DNA from: Simmondsia chinensis
Taxonomy: Eukaryota > Streptophyta > Magnoliopsida > Caryophyllales > Simmondsiaceae
NCBI GenBank assembly: GCA_018398585.1
Contig: JAGTTD010000005.1
Span: forward strand, 35,900,750-35,964,749
Direction: 5' to 3'
DNA length: 64,000 bases
Each line of letters starts with the position of its first letter. Positions within the stretch are counted from its first letter, which is position 1. The notes beneath the pieces are model-generated. The model did no database searches and was not told where the DNA came from. It saw nothing but the letters and a program-made list of their open reading frames with translations. Positions 48,501 to 55,283 of the stretch are shown piece by piece. Both the position numbers and the translations under genes were made by a program.

Positions 48501-51500
48501 CAGAAGAGCTCTTTAGGCTCATTTGGACTTGATTATGGTCAAATTCGACTTTAGCCCCGTTTATAGTTACACAATGAAATTATTTTCTGAACCAAACTGA
48601 TAAATTTTAAAGAAAAATATTCCTAGTTGAAAACAATTTCAAGGAGATACTTTTCAAAAAGAAACTCTTCCCTCCTACCAACAAAAATTTTAATATTGAT
48701 ATTTTGAATTTACTCCTTTGGTTGTACAGGTCATGTTATGGTATGCTGATACACTAAAGCCAAAAGCGACACTGGAAGAACATTCATCCTTGATAACCGA
48801 TGTCCGTTTCTGTCAGAGCTTGTCCCGTCTAGCAACCTCGTCGTTTGACAAATCTGTCCGGGTTTGGGATGCCGAAAATGTAGGTGTACATCGTGCTTCC
48901 ACCCTTCTCACACGATCGAATTTGGCTGCTCCATTGTATAAATGTCTCGGTTGATAAAACAGAGTGCCATGGAGGTTATGTAATAGGTCCTGGGACTCAT
49001 GGAAATCCCTTTGGATTTTTTAATGGAACATAAGCTACTTTTGAGCCTTCCATTTGTGGAAAAATTTGAACAAAGTGCCGTATATTCATTAGCTTTTGCG
49101 TCTCTTTTAGTACGTTTTTAACATGTAGATACAAGTTTTAAATGCTTTTACTGAATAAAATATAATATATATGCATTATAAAGGCTATTACTGAACTACT
49201 GTTACATCGATCTTGTAACAACTAGCTCAAAATCTATTTTACACGAGATTGTGGGCAGCGAAGCTCTATATTTGACGAGGTTATGGTTACTTTGAATCCC
49301 TATTCCGCAAGTACCTGTGTTGTATAAGGATATTTGGACGTTTTAGATGCTTCATGTAGACAAAAATTAAGTAATGTCAAGAAAGCGCGAGTCTAACATG
49401 TGGACACATACACTTCTCTGACTCTCATACCCCAGTCTGGGTAACACGGGCTGAAGCTATTTGCACTTTCGTTTCCTTTTCTGCCTCTCATTATTGCTTG
49501 AAAGCTTACTAACTTGAAGGGCAAAAAATGCAGGCTGGGTATTCCTTGCGTAACTTTACGGGACATTCAGCATCGGTTATGTCGTTGGACTTCCACCCGA
49601 ACAAAGATGACCTTATTTGCTCGTGTGATGGAGATGGTGAGATCCGATATTGGAGCATCACGAATGGTAGTTGTACACGCGTATTCAAGGTGAAGTATTT
49701 CTCTGTCTCTCTGGATATTTTGTAAGAATCTGGTAGAAGTGTCACATTCATTGTCTATGTGCCTTGAGCCTCGTGATCTCACTATATCGGATGCTCATTC
49801 AGGGTGGCACGACTCAGATAAGATTTCAACCTCGGCATGGAAGGTATCTTGCAGCAGCTGTAGAGAATGTCATCTCAATACTTGATGTTGAGACGCAAGC
49901 TTGCCCGCATAGATTGCAGGTTCGTTGTTGCGATACTTCTCATGGTTTAGGCAACTCATTGCATATGCATAAGGCTTTCACCAGATTGTGGAATTACTTC
50001 TGTTAGCGACTTGTATTTGATTCTGGGAACCAAAGTGAGTCTATGGAGGGTAGGTCTATATATGAATAAAACGTTGGATGAATTACTCATGTTTGAAATT
50101 GATTAGAGCTCGTTCGTGTTTATTATGGAACTCGATGGTTTATTGACCCAAGTTTGAGCAGGCTCGAATGGCCTAGGAGTTGAATTTGAGCATGGGGGTA
50201 ATCGATTCATTAACGTCCCCAAAAAGTTTGGTCAGGGCTCGTTGTTGGCTCGAAAATGGTCTATTATGGGTCTATAGTACCCCAATAGCTTGGCTTGGTA
50301 CTGGGCTCGATTCTAACAAACTCGACCCGGTAATGAGCTTGGCTTAACTCTATTAGGCTAACAAGCTCAGTCAAGCCAAGTATCAAACATATGAATATCT
50401 TATTGAACCGAGTTTGAACGAAGGTTCAAAAGCTCCATAACAGCTTGGTTGGTGCTGGAGGCAATAAGGATTCTTGAGCATGAATAATAAGGGGGTTCTC
50501 AGTCTTATTATTTTGTCATATAGCCATTAATACAAGTTCTGTAAATACTTATCTTCACGTAGAAGTATTATAGTTTTCTTGTCTCTCGTATTTGTTGTTC
50601 GTATGCCACTGAACACAGCTCATTATTATGGATACAGGGACATACAAAACCGATACATTCGGTATGCTGGGACCCAACGGGCGAGTACCTAGCATCAGTA
50701 AGTGAAGATTCAGTTCGGGTATGGAGTCTCGGTTTGGGAGGCGATGGTGAATGCGTGCACGAGTTGAGCTGCAACGGCAACAAATTCTATTCGTGCGCTT
50801 TCCATCCTACTTTCTCGTCTTTGCTCGTGATTGGTTGTTACCAGGTAAGTCTACTAATCCTGTCCATATTAAGCATTCTTTTCCGAAAAAAATAAGTGTT
50901 CGTTTTTGGGGGAAAAAAATGCTCTCTAATATTTGAGGGTGTTTGGCCTGTTCAAGAAATGGCTTTTAAATGGACATATGGACCTAAGAGGATACCAACA
51001 TGCAAGCACCGGATCCTATTAGAACTCTGAAGTTAAGCGTACTTGGGCGAGAGTAGTATCAAGATGGGTGACCTCCTGGGAAGTCCCCGTGTTGCATCCC
51101 TCAGATTGGGGGGGTTCTAGGAAATAGCCTCTCTTGAGGGTAGCACCCCGAAGGGGGAAGGCTGCATACATCTACCCCCAAACCCTGCTTAGGCAGAATC
51201 CCTTGGGGCACTTGAAATGTTGCTTTTTTTTAGAAATTGTTCTACTTTTAAGTAGAATAAAAAACAGAAGAATGCTTCTCTTTTAAGGTAGAAGCATAAA
51301 TAAAAACTGAACTGTTTTTAGATAAAAATGTCCTTATTATAAACACTTTTTACAAAAGTATTTGTGCGAAAAGTGCTTGTGAGCAAATTTGGTAGCTTGG
51401 CCAAACATTGCCCTAAATGTATCTTACTTTGCAAATGAATGAGCAAAGTTTGAGCTTAAATGAGCTTGAACGAGCAAAGGTGTTGAGCTCAATGTCGTGT

Positions 51501-51976
51501 TTGAGCTTGAAGTCTCCATGAGGAAGACCATTGGTTCTTTCTAAGTCGTGTACATGTCTTACAACCAAAAAAGTTAGTCATTTAGGCTCCATTTGTTTTT
51601 ATGGAAAACATTTTCACCATTCTATTATTTCTTTGTATAACATTATAGCAACAACTACAAATACTAAAAATGCTTTCCTCCATATGAGGAAATCGACGTC
51701 CTTTGCCAAAAGGCAAAATATTTTCCTTTACAGAGAGGAAAACATTTCCTGTTGTAGTTTCACATTCACTTCCGCCTCATACAAATTTACAGAAAGAAAC
51801 AATTTTCTATTAATCCGTCTAATTGGATGTAGTCGTTGGAGCTGTGGAACATGAACGAGAACAAGACGATGACACTATCAGCTCACGAAGGTCTAATTGC
51901 ATCCTTAGCTGCGTCTACCGTTAATGGACTCGTGGCTACAGCTAGTCACGACAAGATTGTCAAGCTTTGGAAGTAG
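29440..51976 (+). CDS. LUG: LEUNIG (LUG) transcriptional co-repressor, 18 coding exons
   Basis: The joined exons give 2,658 nt, 885 residues plus stop, every junction in phase. The protein is close to Arabidopsis LEUNIG in order and motifs. A LisH/LUFS region (residues 1-88) is the part that contacts SEUSS-type partners. A Q-rich segment follows (about 88-155). Next come conserved linkers, an RKRK basic motif (478-481) with a Ser/Pro/Thr-rich stretch, and a WD40 propeller (about 600-885) ending KIVKLWK. LUG acts in the nucleus as a Gro/Tup1-type co-repressor without DNA binding of its own, for example on AGAMOUS. The [12 protein letters not shown] motif and long polyQ favour LUG over the paralogue LUH. 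Exons: 29440-29471, 31209-31306, 32137-32246, 35971-36363, 36440-36525, 36993-37071, 37170-37245, 38489-38538, 44307-44618, 45211-45399, 46246-46476, 46945-47062, 47526-47635, 48730-48879, 49534-49689, 49803-49919, 50638-50844, 51833-51976. Confidence 0.95.
30121..30252 (+). mobile_element. SINE body fragment in LUG intron 1
   Basis: GAAACAGCTTCTTTATAGG, GGTAAGACTATACATCTACC, AAACCCTGCCTTAGCTGGAG and a TTGTTGTTG tail match the body of the 5S-headed SINEs; no 5S head is present. Confidence 0.7.
30543..30940 (+). mobile_element. Decayed TRIM in LUG intron 1
   Basis: CAGCTTAAGCTTTTGGGAT and CATGGTATGCCTCTTTG match the left LTR end and primer-binding site of the TRIM at 23630. GCCCGAGGGTGTATGTTAAG and CAAACCATTCATGGA near 30893-30930 match its polypurine tract and right LTR start. 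The interior is longer than in the intact copy. Confidence 0.45.
31209..31306 (+). CDS. LUG: LUG exon 2 (LisH)
   Basis: Encodes [20 protein letters not shown], the LisH motif, then [12 protein letters not shown]. Acceptor GATTGCAG, donor GTATGT. Confidence 0.95.
31359..31960. mobile_element. MITE family M2, interrupted by an M1 MITE
   Basis: The left half has AGGACTTGTTTGGTACC and GCTGTTTGCAGTTTTTGG; the right half has the inverse CAAAAAATGAAAACTGCAA and AACAAATAGGCCCT. An M1 element sits between. A complete M2 copy is at 38127-38354. Confidence 0.65.
31400..31763. mobile_element. Fold-back MITE, family M1, nested in M2 (LUG intron 2)
   Basis: Ends GGGTTATTTACG and ATAAATAACTC; internal TTAGTCCTTGTACTTTTAAA and TGGACTAAATTGATATAATT match the copy at 7965. 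Confidence 0.75.
32137..32246 (+). CDS. LUG: LUG exon 3 (LUFS)
   Basis: Encodes [20 protein letters not shown] and [10 protein letters not shown]. Intron 3 (32247-35970, 3.7 kb) contains tandem duplications, a long-TIR MITE and GCTCG-rich repeats; 32250-33090 shows nothing recognisable. Confidence 0.95.
33095..33480. repeat. GCTCG/GAGCTTG-rich dispersed repeat, copy R1
   Basis: Dense GGCTTGGCTCGG, GAGCTCAAACTTAACTCG and CGAGCTCAGCTTC phrases; same style at 35395, 36573, 47669, 48315, 50145 and 51437. Confidence 0.6.
33514..33925. repeat. 207-bp tandem duplication in LUG intron 3
   Basis: Copies start at 33514 and 33721, both TGGTTAAATGATACTACT, and remain alignable to GGAGAAGAGTACAAAA. Confidence 0.85.
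33910..34029. repeat. 60-bp tandem duplication
   Basis: Copies start at 33910 and 33970 with GGAGAAGAGTACAAAAGAAT; they are almost identical, one C-to-G-type difference being ACTTCATG against ACTGCATG. It overlaps the end of the 207-bp duplication. Confidence 0.9.
34106..34789. mobile_element. Long-TIR, Mutator-type MITE in LUG intron 3
   Basis: 684 bp with inverted arms of roughly 170 bp (GGGTAAATTACATATTAGTA against the inverse of its right end; both reach AAAATACCCTTA). The flanks TTTATATTA (34097-34105) and TTTATATTG (34790-34798) form a 9-bp duplication with one mismatch, typical of Mutator. The centre (about 34270-34570) is GC- and CT-rich and unlike its surroundings. Confidence 0.8.
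34799..35394. other. LUG intron 3, unannotated stretch
   Basis: AT-rich intronic sequence; nothing recognised. Confidence 0.5.
35395..35870. repeat. GCTCG-rich dispersed repeat, copy R2
   Basis: CAAGCTCGAGCTTCACAAGG, AGGCCCAAAGCTCGGCTCC and AAGCTTGATCTTGTCTCGAA; ends near CTCACATACACGCC. Confidence 0.6.
35971..36363 (+). CDS. LUG: LUG exon 4 (Q-rich)
   Basis: TQLMKAREQ completes the LUFS region. A Gln/Pro-rich tract of CAA/CAG codons follows, then [15 protein letters not shown] and [20 protein letters not shown]. The acceptor is GACGACAG; the CAG repeat is a likely place for length variation. Donor GTGAGT. Confidence 0.95.
36440..36525 (+). CDS. LUG: LUG exon 5
   Basis: [20 protein letters not shown]...; acceptor TTTGTGCAG, donor GTGTGT. 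Confidence 0.93.
36573..36790. repeat. GCTCG-rich dispersed repeat, copy R3
   Basis: In LUG intron 5: TTGGCTCGAGGCTTGGC, TTGAGCTTGAAGCTCAAC, GGCTCGAGACCCAGG, ending near TTCATTTACACCCG. Confidence 0.6.
36993..37071 (+). CDS. LUG: LUG exon 6
   Basis: [20 protein letters not shown]...; acceptor TTATTTCACAG, donor GTAAGT. Confidence 0.93.
37170..37245 (+). CDS. LUG: LUG exon 7
   Basis: [20 protein letters not shown], then LIGIPG. A NAGNAG-like acceptor (AAGCAG) would allow one extra Gln if 37167 were used. Confidence 0.9.
37376..37460 (+). mobile_element. Truncated SINE body in LUG intron 7
   Basis: GGAAGGCTGCGTAAATC, CTAGACCCTACTTATGCGGG, GAGGCACTGGGTTTG and a TTG tail. Two 75-bp direct repeats flank it (37300-37374 and 37461-37535). 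Confidence 0.7.
38127..38354. mobile_element. Fold-back MITE, family M2, complete copy (LUG intron 7)
   Basis: Starts GGGCCGGTTTAGTATCATT and ends with the inverse (ATGACGCCAAACAGGC); inner AGTTTTTGAGAAAC pairs with GATTCTCAAAAACC. Confidence 0.7.
38489..38538 (+). CDS. LUG: LUG exon 8
   Basis: [17 protein letters not shown], a conserved LUG block; acceptor TTTTTACAG, donor GTAAGT. Intron 8 (38539-44306) is 5.8 kb, mostly Copia-2. Confidence 0.95.
38539..39116. other. LUG intron 8, left part
   Basis: AT-rich, no gene; worn M2-like phrases (GGTTTGGTAGTTGATTATT) lie next to the Copia-2 insertion and may be half of an M2 element whose other half is at 44157-44265. Confidence 0.4.
39122..39578 (-). 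repeat. 3' LTR of Copia-2
   Basis: 457 bp; on the minus strand it starts TGTTAGGAAAATG and ends CCGCACA. TATA box TATAAATA at 39410-39417 (minus). Several GATCGATCG motifs lie upstream of that box. A purine tract (AAGGTGGAGATT) precedes it. Confidence 0.93.
39666..40100 (-). pseudogene. Copia-2 RNase H
   Basis: Conserved [31 protein letters not shown] and [12 protein letters not shown]. The frame is offset from the RT frame by a shift near 40000-40030. Confidence 0.88.
39971..41164 (-). pseudogene. Copia-2 reverse transcriptase
   Basis: An open stretch of 397 codons: [59 protein letters not shown] and the catalytic YVDDMLIAA near 40615-40640. The C-terminal part begins RNase H ([14 protein letters not shown]). 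Nearly intact, but separated by stops from the integrase part. Confidence 0.92.
41344..42500 (-). pseudogene. Copia-2 integrase
   Basis: The zinc domain has HMRMGHIGD and [14 protein letters not shown], with the first Cys of the usual Cys-X2-Cys changed to Tyr. The core has HSDL followed by an in-frame stop (about 42163), then [28 protein letters not shown] and [19 protein letters not shown] with the DDE residues. The stop and the Cys change make it inactive. Confidence 0.9.
42690..43633 (-). pseudogene. Copia-2 gag and protease
   Basis: The ATG at 43633 opens [20 protein letters not shown], followed by a UBN2-type Gag core ([18 protein letters not shown]). The zinc knuckle [14 protein letters not shown] has Ser in place of the last Cys. 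Protease [11 protein letters not shown] is followed at once by a frameshift near 42700-42790 into the frame of the GAG-pre-integrase region. Confidence 0.9.
43652..43669 (-). other. Primer-binding site of Copia-2
   Basis: Minus strand TTGGTATCAGAGCCTGG directly inside the 5' LTR, complementary to initiator Met tRNA. Confidence 0.88.
43670..44150 (-). repeat. 5' LTR of Copia-2
   Basis: 481 bp, 24 bp longer than the 3' LTR, mainly through an extra GATCGATCGG copy near 43990-44020. TATA box at 43959-43966 (minus). The last bases are TA where the partner has CA. Confidence 0.93.
44307..44618 (+). CDS. LUG: LUG exon 9
   Basis: [18 protein letters not shown], the Q-rich [18 protein letters not shown], then [19 protein letters not shown] and [10 protein letters not shown]. 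Acceptor TGTTTACTAG, donor GTTTGT. Confidence 0.95.
44681..44870. mobile_element. MITE family M1, truncated (LUG intron 9)
   Basis: Starts GGGATATTTACGCCAAAAGT with CCCACCATGTCAATTTAGTT and ATCACGTTAGATGCAAGTAA; the right terminus is lost. Confidence 0.6.
45211..45399 (+). CDS. LUG: LUG exon 10
   Basis: [20 protein letters not shown], then [20 protein letters not shown]. Acceptor TAAATTGCAG, donor GTCTGT. Confidence 0.95.
45448..45624 (-). mobile_element. tRNA-derived SINE with a 47-bp G run (LUG intron 10)
   Basis: The TSD ATTTTGGACCGTGAT lies at 45433-45447 and 45625-45639, 15 bp without mismatch. On the minus strand an A box (TAGCCTAGTGG) and a B box (GGGTTCAATCCCC) of a polymerase III promoter are followed by a C run (the G run at 45475-45521), then CTCTCTACCATTGTAAAAAA with a short poly(A) tail. 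Confidence 0.88.
45808..45965 (-). mobile_element. Second tRNA-derived SINE (LUG intron 10)
   Basis: Minus strand TAGGTTCAAATCTCATCATC resembles a B box, followed by CCTAGGCGGCGGGGGAGGG and ACAAGAAAGAAAGGAAAA. A TSD was not fixed. Confidence 0.5.
46246..46476 (+). CDS. LUG: LUG exon 11 (basic and Ser/Pro-rich)
   Basis: [20 protein letters not shown], then [19 protein letters not shown]. The RKRK motif is the likely nuclear localisation signal. The acceptor is CCTAG; the bases just before make an in-frame TAG, so the exon cannot start earlier, and about five residues usual before GRKRK in other LUG proteins are absent. Confidence 0.92.
46945..47062 (+). CDS. LUG: LUG exon 12
   Basis: [20 protein letters not shown] and [18 protein letters not shown], highly conserved. 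Acceptor CTTTGCAG, donor GTGAGT. Confidence 0.95.
47526..47635 (+). CDS. LUG: LUG exon 13 (WD40 repeat 1), GC donor
   Basis: [38 protein letters not shown] long T run precedes the acceptor. The donor is AAG/GCAAGT, a GC-AG intron. Confidence 0.93.
47669..48112. repeat. GCTCG-rich element, copy R4 with terminal inverted repeats
   Basis: In LUG intron 13. Starts GGGGTGTATATGAGC and ends CTCATTTACACCCC; dense GGCTCGGGCTCGGGCTC and GGCTTGGCTCGGCTC in between. The inverted ends suggest a small DNA transposon. Confidence 0.6.
48315..48545. repeat. GCTCG-rich repeat, copy R5
   Basis: In LUG intron 13: GTAAATGAGCTGAGC, CAATTCGGGTTGGTTCAGC and AGCTCTTTAGGCTC. Confidence 0.55.
48730..48879 (+). CDS. 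LUG: LUG exon 14 (WD40 repeat 2)
   Basis: [37 protein letters not shown]. Acceptor TTGTACAG, donor GTAGGT. Confidence 0.95.
48880..49533 (+). other. LUG intron 14
   Basis: AT-rich; nothing recognised. Confidence 0.5.
49534..49689 (+). CDS. LUG: LUG exon 15 (WD40 repeat 3)
   Basis: [49 protein letters not shown]. Acceptor AATGCAG, donor GTGAAG. Confidence 0.95.
49803..49919 (+). CDS. LUG: LUG exon 16 (WD40 repeat 4)
   Basis: [38 protein letters not shown]. Acceptor CATTCAG, donor GTTCGT. A partial copy of this exon lies at 62412 and 63528. Confidence 0.95.
50145..50470. repeat. GCTCG-rich repeat, copy R6
   Basis: In LUG intron 16: TTTGAGCAGGCTCGAATGGC, TTGGCTTGGTACTGGGCTCG and AACAAGCTCAGTCAAGC. 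Confidence 0.55.
50638..50844 (+). CDS. LUG: LUG exon 17 (WD40 repeats 5 and 6)
   Basis: [60 protein letters not shown]. Acceptor GGATACAG, donor GTAAGT. Confidence 0.95.
50985..51232 (+). mobile_element. 5S rRNA-headed SINE, copy 4 (LUG intron 17)
   Basis: The head runs the whole length of 5S rRNA: CATGCAAGCACCGGATCC, CTGAAGTTAAGCGTACTTGG, GGTGACCTCCTGGGAAGTCC and the end CGTGTTGCATCCC. Then comes the body: TCTAGGAAATAGCCTCTCTT, GGGGGAAGGCTGCATACATC, AACCCTGCTTAGGCAGAATC and a T-rich tail. It keeps the 5S 3' end that copies 1-3 have lost. Confidence 0.88.
51437..51515. repeat. GCTCG-rich repeat fragment, R7
   Basis: In LUG intron 17: TTTGAGCTTAAATGAGCTTG and GTTGAGCTCAATGTCG. Confidence 0.45.
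51833..51976 (+). CDS. LUG: LUG exon 18 (WD40 repeat 7, stop)
   Basis: [35 protein letters not shown], stop TAG 51974-51976. Acceptor TTGGATGTAG. Confidence 0.95.
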   Translation, partial: SLELWNMNENKTMTLSAHEGLIASLAASTVNGLVATASHDKIVKLWK

Positions 51977-52198
51977 CTCGAACCCACGACTCGGCCAGGA
52001 TTCCATTTTTGCCCTTGGGATTTGGACCGCTCTTTTTTGGTGTTTTTGGGTCCGACCCGGTTCGGTCTAGGTTATGTTAGATGCTTAAAAAAAACAAAAA
52101 ACTAATGATGTAAGATATTGTGTGTTAAAACATTGGCTTAAAGTAAAGTAGTTGCGTTGAATTTGCTTGTGTGTATGTGGAATTTTGGATGCCCCATA

Positions 52199-52230
<32 letters not shown>
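51977..52230 (+). other. Probable 3' UTR of LUG
   Basis: Directly follows the stop. A long T run lies at 52206-52230. No canonical AATAAA was seen close by; the polyadenylation site is undefined. Confidence 0.45.
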
Positions 52231-52235
<5 letters not shown>

Positions 52236-54290
52236 TGTTTAAAATAGTCTTTAATATTTGTAAGTCCGTCTAAACTGGACCCGCATCTCTTCTCTTTTGT
52301 TTGAAGTAGTCTTGTATGTTTTATTATGTCTGTCATCTTTTAAACTTTTATGTAATTTTGGTCTCTACGAGGGTGACTGATTTTGTTGTAAGATAAAATA
52401 TTATAGACTATTTTGAATAAAAGTAATCATTAAAGATAATTTAAATAAAATTATGAATATTGGAGATTATTTTAAATAAAATAAAAAATAAAGGATTAAT
52501 TTGAATAAATTTTGAAAATATTAGGAACCAATGATGTGAATAACTTCTTTATGAGGTCGGGTTTTTTTTTTTGTACAAATTTAGTGGAGCGTCGCTTTTT
52601 AATATCGTGGAAATTTATTATTTAGGTATCATAAGATATTATTGATGACTACAACATTTAAAAAGGTTTAAAACAATATTCACATTAAATATGTTATTTG
52701 ACTATTTGTAATGTTAAATATTTGACTAATAAGTACAGCGTTATCAAAAATCCATTAATAACATTACTCATGCACAATTTTTGCTTATATACTTAATTTT
52801 AAATAAAGAGATAATTAGTAAAATGGCACCATTTTAGGGGGAAAAAAAATTAGAAGAATGGCATGTCAGAAAAAATTTAGCAAAGTGGTACCACCACCAA
52901 CAACAACAACAAACCTAGTGCAATGATGGGTTGGAACTTTGCATGCGGTTACAAACGGCTTGGAACAACTTTGCACGCCATTCATAAAGGCGTGTAACAC
53001 GCGTCTCCTTTTCCCTTTCGTGATGCCTGTGAAATTCTTTCGTCTTCCCTCTTGTGACCCCCTACTGTAAGATTTTCTGCATCTTCTCTTCACTTCTCCC
53101 GTGACCCCTGTTTTCTTTATCCTCATCCCTCTTGACTTCTCCCTCCCATCTTCTTCATCCACTCTTCATTACTCTCCTCCCATCAACCCCGCCCTTCTCA
53201 TCCCCTCTATATTATTATTTTTTATTTGAAAAAGGTTTTAATATTGTTTTATTTTTCTACACTGAAAATATATTACTCTAGATAAAGATTTGGATAATGT
53301 TGTTGAGAGAAATTCTCCCCAAAATCAAAATCATGCTGTTTACTCTATTAATTGAGAGAATCAAGGATTGCCGGTATTTTGACCATAAAATTGTGGACAT
53401 TTATTGCATATATATATACACACATAAGCAGAAGTTGAAAAATCTTTCGTCAATTTTTCATAGTATACTCTCCCTCTTTATGTAAACCTGTATGCTATTG
53501 ATTAAGATTTGGGGATCTTTTATTGCTACACTGATAGAGATTCAATGGGTTGTTGAATCCTGGAAAAGGAGCGCACTTAAATTGACAGATCAAACTCGTG
53601 CAGGAGGGGAGTTTCCTTTTTAAGGAGAGCATTCTCACGTGCCTCAACCCAAAGATACGTTTTTCTTAAACCTTTTCTTTGCTTAATTTGTTTTCCACAT
53701 ATCGTTGTTGCTTGTATTGGATTGTCAGTTCATAATTTGATAAAATCCATATGTTATAGTTTATTCATTATGATGTAGTAGTATTTATGTTTGATTAATA
53801 TAATTTTCTTCATGTAAATAGTTATTTGATGTATAGTATAGAAAAATATTTCCAACATATACTACCTCCTCTTTCTATATATACCACTACACGCAATTAC
53901 TTATATACATCTTTCAATTTCTTCTTCTTTCGTTCAAGACTTTTCCTTTCCTTTTTACTAGTAAAGAAAGAAGAAACGGGGGGTTAGGATCGAGTGGATG
54001 AACTTCAACTCCTCGAGTACCTCCTCCACTGCTTTAGCCACTGCGTTAGCCTCATTCACCATTCGAGGTTCTTTATCAGTCGAGTCAAGTTCGGGTCCCG
54101 ATCTTCAATGAGTTTCAGATGTTTATATACGTGTTTCTTTCCCCTCTTGTGAGCATTCAACAGTTTCATAGAACGACACAAAGTTAAAGTTCTGATGTGA
54201 GATGTGTTGGTGCACATTCCATGAAAGAGATTCTGATGTGAGATGTGACTACGTGATTGGGACAAGACTTGGTCGAGTTCTTTTGCTGTA
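52231..54290. other. Spacer downstream of LUG
   Basis: AT-rich. Open frames at 52866-53162 (minus) and near 54000-54265 (minus) show no recognised domain. Nothing else identified. Confidence 0.5.
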
Positions 54291-54296
54291 GCGTGG

Positions 54297-54540
54297 AGGT
54301 CATGGCATTACTAAAGTGGGTTTGAATTTGTAATCAAAGAGATTGATAAGAAAAATTTGAATGAGAATTTGTTGAAGGATATTTCTATTTTGAGTAATAT
54401 TACTCACCATAATATTATCTGCCTATTTGAAGCAATTGAGGATGGATTATCTTTCCTTTTGGGGTTCCGCATGGAAATATTTATTGTGATTTTTTGTTTT
54501 ATTAAGGGAATAAATGATATTAAAGGCTTGTTTAGTTAAC
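54297..54540 (+). pseudogene. Protein kinase fragment resembling ATG1
   Basis: The reading is approximately KEIDKKNLNENLLKDISILS followed by HHNIICLFEAIEDG. It corresponds to the N-lobe of an ATG1-type Ser/Thr kinase, from the catalytic Lys region through the C-helix to HxNIIxLxEAIE. The next segment does not continue the kinase. It is a short remnant with no start codon, probably a captured or leftover exon, cut off soon after by Copia-3. Confidence 0.6.
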
Positions 54541-54555
54541 ATAAGAATTGGGTAC

Positions 54556-55019
54556 TGTAAAGGAAATTAGACCCAAGAGCCAGATTCAATTTAAATACTA
54601 AAACAAATATGAGATATAAACGACAAAGTAAAATAGAACAAACAACGAAAATAATGATTTACGTGAAAAACCCTCAAACGAGAGAGGAAAAACCATGGGC
54701 GAAGGTAGAGAACTTTATTAATCGAAATAATGGAAGAATTACAATATGAGTATTCATTCCCTCTCTCTATTTCTGTACGGCGGCTCTCATAACACACACG
54801 TTCTCTCTTTCTCTTTATTTATACTCAGCGTGACCTAGGTCACGCGTAATTCCAGGCCCGATCGCTAAGCATCCCAATCGATCGGCAAAGTCCGTCCCGA
54901 CCTGCGACCTTATTGGACTCTCTACGAACTTCCCGATCGATAGTCAGCCTTCCCGATCGATCGGCGTGCTGACTGCTGCATTTGTTCCCGAACTAAGTAA
55001 TTTGAGACACATCCTAACA
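54556..55019 (-). repeat. 3' LTR of Copia-3
   Basis: 464 bp. TATA box TATAAATA at 54816-54823 (minus). GATCGATCGG motifs near 54880-54965. Confidence 0.9.
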
Positions 55020-55283
55020 AATCTCCACCTTGTATCAAATTTCTCACAAAAAACCTTCGCCTTCTCCACAAAACACCCCTTCAAGGGGTTACCTCAACAA
55101 AACGATAAACCCAACCAAGTCCAAGCAATGCTCAAACTTGCTGCTAAGAAGAACCTTAGTGAACATGTCAGCGAGATTATCAGCAGTGCAAATCTTATTC
55201 AATTCAACCTTGTCCTCATCAATCAAGTCTCGTATGAAGTGATGTTTCACATCTATGTGCTTTGTCCTGTCATGATGGGTCGT

